A stretch of 64,000 nt of DNA. Origin: Oryzias latipes. Lineage: Eukaryota > Chordata > Actinopteri > Beloniformes > Adrianichthyidae. The stretch spans positions 31,354,002 to 31,418,001 of the forward strand of contig NC_019875.2 of the NCBI RefSeq assembly GCF_002234675.1. The letters run 5' to 3'. How positions within the stretch are numbered: the stretch's first letter is position 1; every line of letters begins with the position of its first letter. Of the stretch, positions 59,208 to 64,000 are shown in pieces. Below the pieces are notes generated by a model. The model searched no databases. It saw nothing but the letters and a program-made list of their open reading frames with translations, and was not told the origin of the DNA. Both the position numbers and the translations under genes were made by a program.

Positions 59208-62007
59208 TCAGAAGTAGTTAGCCACCCTGCGCACAGACTGGATGTTGGGGTTCTCTGCCTGCCAGTCCAGAGGCACGCAGAAGTCTCCTCGCTCGACGAT
59301 GTACATCCGACCGCGGTAGTTTGGCTCCTCATACAGCACCCACCTGAAAGGTAAACATCAAGAAGGTCCTGCTGAATCCCAAGAGAGTAAAAATCCTTTC
59401 AGACGGCGTCAGCTCGGACAGCCTGAGACTTTCAACACGGATGCATTCATGAAGGGTTCATTTCAAAGATCAAGTTTCGGCATTACCTTATAGGCAGTGG
59501 TTGTTTAATCTTGAAGTGACAAATGAAAGTCCATAAAATACAAAAAAAGAAACCTTCAATAATCTTCACATTGCTTGAAAACAACTCTTTGCGTGCTAAA
59601 TGTAGGACTCTGTCCTACAATGTAATATTCCCTTTATTCAGCAAAATGTTAACTTAAAGAAAAAGAGCTGGAAGGTGGTCTTCATTTGACTTGTCTCTGC
59701 TTTCCTGAATGTCTGTTTGTACATGAAGCTCAGCCCTGATCGGGAAGGGGGCTCCATGCTCTCAGCCTACTTACGCTCCGTCTCCATAAACCCGGATGGA
59801 GTTGATGGAGTCTTTGATCAGACCTCGTGCCTGCAGAAACGGGCAGTCGTCGCACAGCTCCACACACTGACCACCAAACTTCTCGCCTTCGTACAGCTCC
59901 AGCCTGTAGTGCTGTCCGTGCTGGGGAGGAAAGCAGCACGCATGCTATGTGTGAGGCTGTCTGCTTATGTGCTTATGAAGCATGTGTACGTGTGCATGTG
60001 CACGTGTGCATGTGAGTCTGCATGTGTATGTGTACACGTGTATGTGTACGTGTCCATGTATACATGTGCATGTATACGTGTGCATGTGTAGATGTGCATG
60101 GTTACGTGTGCATGTATACGTGTGCATGTTTAGATGTGCATGCGTACGTGTACATGCGTGCGCATCCATGTGTAGATTTGCAAGTGTAAGTGTGCACGTG
60201 TAGATGTGCATGTGTACGTGTACATGTGCATGTATACGTGTGCATATGTAGAGGTGCATGCGTACGTGTACATACGTGCGTGTGCATGTGTACTTGTACA
60301 TGTGTACGTGTGCATGTGTACGTGTGCATGCGTAGATGTGCATGTGTACGTGTGCATGCGTAGATGTGTACGTGTGCATGTGTACGTGTACACGCGTATG
60401 CGTGCATGCGTACGTGTGTATGTGTACGTGTGCATGCGTATGTGTGCATGTGTAGATGTGTACGTGTGCATGCGTACGTGTGTATGTGTACGTGTGCATG
60501 TGTACGTGTGCATGCGTACGTGTGCATGCGTAGATGTGCATGCGTACGTGTGCATGCGTACGTGTGCATGTGTTGATGTGCATGTGTACGTGTGCATGTG
60601 TAGATGTGTACGTGTGCATGTGTACGTGTGCATGCGTGTGTGTGCATGTGTAGATGTGTACGTGTGCATGCGTACGTGTGCATGCGTACGTGTGCATGCG
60701 TAGATGTGCATGTGTACGTGTGCATGCGTACATGTGCATGTGTAGATGTGTACGTGTGCATGTGTTGATGTGTATGTGTACGTGTGCATGCGTACGTGTG
60801 CATGTGTAGATGTGTTGATGTGCATGTGTACGTATGCATGTGTGTGTGTGCATGTGTAGATGTGTACGTGTGCATGTGTACGTGTGCATGCGTACGTGTG
60901 CATGCGTAGATGTGTACGTGTGCATGTGTACGTGTACACGCGTATGCGTGCATGCATTTGTGTGCATGCGTACGTGTGTATGTGTACGTGTGCATGCTTA
61001 CGTGTGTATGTTTACGTGTGCATGCATACGTTTACATGTGTACGTGTGCATGTGTACGTGTACACGCGTATGCGTGCATGCGTTTGTGTGCATGCGTACG
61101 TGTGTATGTGTACGTGTGCATGCTTACGTGTGTATGTTTACGTGTGCATGCATACGTTTACATGTGTACGTGTGCATGTGTACGTGTACACGCGTATGCG
61201 TTTGTGTGCATGTGTATGTGTGCATGTGTACGTGTGCATGTGTACGTATGCATGTGTAGATGTGCATGCATACGTGTGTATATGTACGTGTGCATGTGTA
61301 CGTGTGCATGTTTAGATGTGTACGTGTGCATGTGTACGTGTACACGCGTATGCGTGCATGCGTTTTTTGTGCATGCGTGTGTGTGCATGCATACATGTGC
61401 ACGCGTTTGTGTGCATGTGTACGTGTGCATGCGTACATGTGCACGCGTTTGTGTACGTGTGCATGCGTACGTTTGCAAGCATAGATGTGTACGTGTTACC
61501 GTGTTGTATCTGGGCTCTGAATGCACACACGGAGGAGGATTTTTTGTCTCTGTTGCAGCAAATGCTTTGCGCATCTTTTTAGAAATGTCCAATTTTAATT
61601 TCTGTGAGGGTGAATCAAACATTTTCTGTCGTGTCCCTCGTGTACCCCCCCTCTGACTCCTACCATCCTGATTGGCCGGCAGGAGCCCATGTGATCACTG
61701 TGGGCATTCCAGCGCTGGAATTCGGGGTACTCTCCGTGCTCCAGGATGAACTGCTGGCCCTTGAAGTCCGGATGGTCAAAGCAGACAAAGGCGCCGCTCT
61801 CCACGCGGGCGGAGTTCACGCGGTTCATGAACCCTCGGTCCTGAAAGTTGTCGCATTGGCTGCAGATCTCCAGTTTCCTCCCCGTGAAACATTTTCCCTC
61901 GTAGAGCACGATCTGTTTTCAGCGCAGCAGAGGAAGCAGTCAGTCTTCTGCAGGTTCTGCGCAGACGGAGTCCTGCTGCCACTCACCTTTCCTGAGTACT
62001 GAGACAT
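59208..62007 (-). CDS. crygn: Gamma-N crystallin, complete, 4 exons
   Basis: A beta/gamma-crystallin, a lens structural protein with four Greek-key motifs. Exons (minus): 61987-62007 (MSQYSGK), 61664-61912, 59775-59920 and 59208-59343. The total is 552 nt, 183 residues; human CRYGN is about the same. Exon 2 encodes both N-terminal Greek keys (IVLYEGKCFTGRKLEICSQC, RVESGAFVCFDHPDFKGQQF, HSDHMGSCRPIRM). The C-terminal keys are split over exons 3 and 4 (LYEGEKFGGQCVELCDDCPF, then WVLYEEPNYRGRMYIVERGD, ending VRRVANYF). This exon pattern, part gamma-like and part beta-like, is the hallmark of gamma-N crystallins. Fish have crygn1 and crygn2; I do not choose between them. Intron 2 is nearly all a TG/CG-rich repeat. 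Confidence 0.96.
59975..61495. repeat. crygn: 1.5-kb TG/CG-rich 12-14-bp array in crygn intron 2
   Basis: Repeats of GTGTGCATGCGTAC and GTGTGCATGTGTAC with TAGATGTG interruptions; mostly alternating purine-pyrimidine. A roughly 120-bp block is duplicated (about 60.92 and 61.05 kb), including ACACGCGTATGCGTGCATGC. Confidence 0.97.
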
Positions 62008-62063
62008 TTTCCAGCCGCCACTCCTCCAAAGTCCTCACATCTAAGAGGGAAACTTGGACGGGC

Positions 62064-62075
62064 AGATATATACAG
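62064..62075 (-). promoter_or_regulatory. crygn: TATA box of crygn
   Basis: The minus strand reads CTGTATATATCTGC about 60 nt upstream of the crygn ATG. This leaves room for a 5' UTR of roughly 30 nt, the compact TATA-driven layout typical of gamma-crystallin genes. A TGCTGA half-site, as in Maf recognition elements, lies about 100 nt further upstream (62170-62175); its relevance is inference. Confidence 0.65.
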
Positions 62076-62079
62076 ACAG

Positions 62080-63242
62080 AGCTGCAGTGGTGAGGCGGGA
62101 ATAACAAAAGCGCCACAATGAGGGGGTTAGACGTTTTGCCGCATGGGCAGATTCCCCTGGATGTGCCGGTGCTGATACTGGAGTTTGTCTCTGAGCCAAA
62201 CAAAGCAATGGAAGAGATTCGGCTTTGATTGAGCGCTCACGTGGATGGCGCACGCTACTGCAGAGGAAGTCCAGGGGAGGAAAACAAACAGCCGAGGTCA
62301 GAGGTCAGGAAGGGCCAATTCAGAAGCAGCAGCAGCAGCCGCAGCAACAAAGCAGGAAGCTGCTTTTCCTCCCAGCTTTGATCCAACATGTTGGAGCTAT
62401 GATGAATTTTAAAGATTACTTCAAAAATGTCCGCTTTCTTCTCTCGAGCTCATTTACGGAAACTAACACCCGCCTGAAGAGCAGCAAACACCAATAAAAG
62501 CCCCGACAAGGATAACAGGCTCCTTTCACTGCTCTGCAGGACAGAGCGCTTGAAGAATTCATTTGTCCCCCCAGCTATCAGGCTGTTTAACAACTCGGCC
62601 TGATATGAACTGCTATTTTATTGTGTGTGTTAGGGTTAGTGTGTCATTAATCTCCCTTGGAAGAAGCCGGCAGCAGTCTGAGAAGCTCTGAGGAACCGTC
62701 ACAAGGCTCCAGAGATGTTTTCTCACAGAGTACATGAGCTGACCTTTGACCTTCACAAAGCTGCGCCTCATCTTTTGGGGGGGGGGGGGGTGTCCTGGAA
62801 CTTTTCTGACCCAATCAAAGGTGTAGCTTCTTCACTGCAGTCGCTGCTTCCACAGGTGAAACGCGATCCTGTGAGTCCGGTCAGAATCCAGAGCAAACAT
62901 GTGGACAAACAGAAACCATCTGCTATCAGCCTGGGGGGGCGGCTGCTGAGCATGATGGGAAGGGAAACTTTGACCTCTGAAACCAGGCAGAGTCCAAAGT
63001 CAACAAGACGCCATCTCCGCTGGTTAATTCTGCATCTGCTGGTCTTCCGTCGGAGCGTTCCACCGTCTGATTCTACGTCAAACGTAAATATGGTTCGAAC
63101 CCCTCCAAGCTTGATTTGACTCGTTCTGATGGAACTTCGATGGTTTGTCTCTTCATGACTTTCCTTCATGTCGGAGGCCTTTATCTGCTTCTCCTGTACA
63201 CGTCGTTTTATTTGTACTGACAGAATCAGAGGGCCTGAAAGG
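62080..63242. other. Divergent intergenic region between crygn and the Ly6-like gene
   Basis: 1.2 kb between two genes transcribed away from each other. A G12 run lies at 62778. A TTTTATTTG segment about 37 nt upstream of the Ly6 ATG is a weak TATA candidate. No other features are supported. Confidence 0.4.
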
Positions 63243-63659
63243 ATGAAGCTGCTGCTCGTCGTTCTAGCCGTCGCCCTGCTGTGTGCAGCCGGTGAGTCCC
63301 TGCAGAGCTGCTTTCATTCCTCACCAAGCATGTGACTCTTTCTGGGGGGGCGGGAACAGGCAAGGCTCTGAACTGCCACCGCTGCACCCCCCTGAAGGCC
63401 GGGGAAGGCTGTCGCCTGTCCGTGGAGACGTGTAAGGCTGGGAAGGACGCCTGCGCCGCTGCCTCCTTCCTCAGGGCGCCATGTGAGTTTTACAGGTCAG
63501 ACAAGGTCACGCTGAAAGGTGATGTTTCTAAACCCGCACCCCCCCCCCACAGACGGCCGGTACCAGAAGTGCATGGCTCTGTCGGACTGCCGCATGCTGC
63601 AGATGAACGCCTACATCCAGATGACCTGCTGCAGCAAAGACTTGTGTAACGTGCTGTGA
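63243..63659 (+). CDS. Small secreted Ly6/uPAR (three-finger) protein, 3 exons
   Basis: Exons 63243-63291, 63360-63482 and 63553-63659 join with matching phases to give 279 nt, 92 residues. A signal peptide (MKLLLVVLAVALLCAAG) precedes a mature chain starting KALNCHRC. Ten cysteines in the mature part and the CCSKDLCN end fit the Ly6/three-finger fold. The chain stops four residues after the last cysteine (NVL), so there is no hydrophobic GPI-anchor tail; it is probably secreted. Such short fish Ly6 proteins include CD59-like and defensive skin or egg proteins, but I cannot assign an orthologue. A polyadenylation signal follows 14 nt after the stop codon. The exon pattern (signal, finger one, fingers two and three) is the usual Ly6 one. 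Confidence 0.88.
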
Positions 63660-63673
63660 TCGTCTGCCGGCTT

Positions 63674-63679
63674 AATAAA
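63674..63679 (+). promoter_or_regulatory. Polyadenylation signal of the Ly6-like gene
   Basis: AATAAA lies 14 nt after the stop codon, giving a very short 3' UTR. The following GGGTGGGGGGGCTGAG is a plausible G-rich downstream element. Confidence 0.7.
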
Positions 63680-63699
63680 AGGCTTCTGGGTGGGGGGGC

Positions 63700-64000
63700 T
63701 GAGTCTCCTTCACTCATCAGAATAACACCCCCCTACAGAATCACTTCTTACTTTAATGATTACAATCCAAAACAGTTTGTACAACATTTGAAACATTAGA
63801 AAATGGATCTTTAGGCTGACAGTGGTGGGGTTAGAAAAAGAGCTGCTGAAGGTTTGGATGGATGAGATCAGAAGAAACGGAGCTCATTTCTGATGCATCT
63901 GCATCAGCTCTGACATGAGGGATTGTGGGTAATATGAGCCACATCCTCAGCTTCACCAAACAAACGGAGAAAATGACTAAAGTGAGCACTGAGGACCAAC
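63700..64000. other. Window end, nothing recognised
   Basis: No exon or repeat supported in the final 300 bases. Confidence 0.35.

Noticed and set aside
59945-61656. Cys-Val or His-Thr rich proteins over the TG/CG array
   Set aside because: Simple-sequence translation inside crygn intron 2.

Overview
This window is nuclear DNA from a teleost fish. The evidence is spliced vertebrate genes with GT-AG introns, fish-type non-LTR retrotransposon pieces (L2-like, RTE-like, L1 ORF1), hAT, Harbinger and Tc1-like remnants, tRNA-derived SINE copies, and a very high load of minisatellites. The species cannot be named; a percomorph-type fish is a reasonable guess from the repeat families. There is no bacterial or viral gene content.

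Layout. Four genes can be reconstructed. (1) arhgap29, minus strand, about 4.56-33.9 kb: 21 phase-consistent coding exons (3,993 nt, about 1,330 residues) encoding F-BAR, C1 and RhoGAP domains; the first coding exon is not resolved. (2) acvr2b, minus strand, about 37.5-54.85 kb: a complete 11-exon activin type II receptor of 514 residues. (3) crygn, minus strand, 59.2-62.0 kb: a complete 4-exon gamma-N crystallin of 183 residues with a TATA box. (4) A small 3-exon Ly6/three-finger secreted protein, plus strand, 63.24-63.66 kb, 92 residues. The first 4.5 kb holds an L2-like LINE remnant interrupted by a MITE, and a SINE. The genes do not form an operon-like unit. arhgap29 is a Rho GTPase-activating protein, acvr2b an activin/myostatin/BMP receptor, crygn a lens-type protein, and the Ly6 protein is probably secreted.

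Most of the non-coding space is tandem repeat. arhgap29 introns carry a 4.0-kb array of a 30-bp unit (7.34-11.3 kb), a 15-bp array inside a 350-bp intron (16.65-16.93 kb), a 1.15-kb 30-bp array (20.48-21.63 kb) and an 8.3-kb array of about 555 15-bp units with higher-order structure (25.04-33.36 kb). A 20-bp array lies upstream (34.07-34.85 kb). acvr2b intron 1 has a 1.55-kb array of a 51-bp unit, and crygn intron 2 is mostly a 1.5-kb alternating purine-pyrimidine array. Many unit lengths are multiples of three, so the arrays create long but meaningless open frames.

The most interesting observation is that the 20-bp array at 34.07-34.85 kb sits inside an RTE-like reverse transcriptase sequence. 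It appears to have grown from an internal near-repeat in that coding sequence, with the matching RT flanks still on both sides. Second is that the large arhgap29 intron arrays carry splice-site-like motifs on the sense strand in every unit. No wholly new gene system was found.
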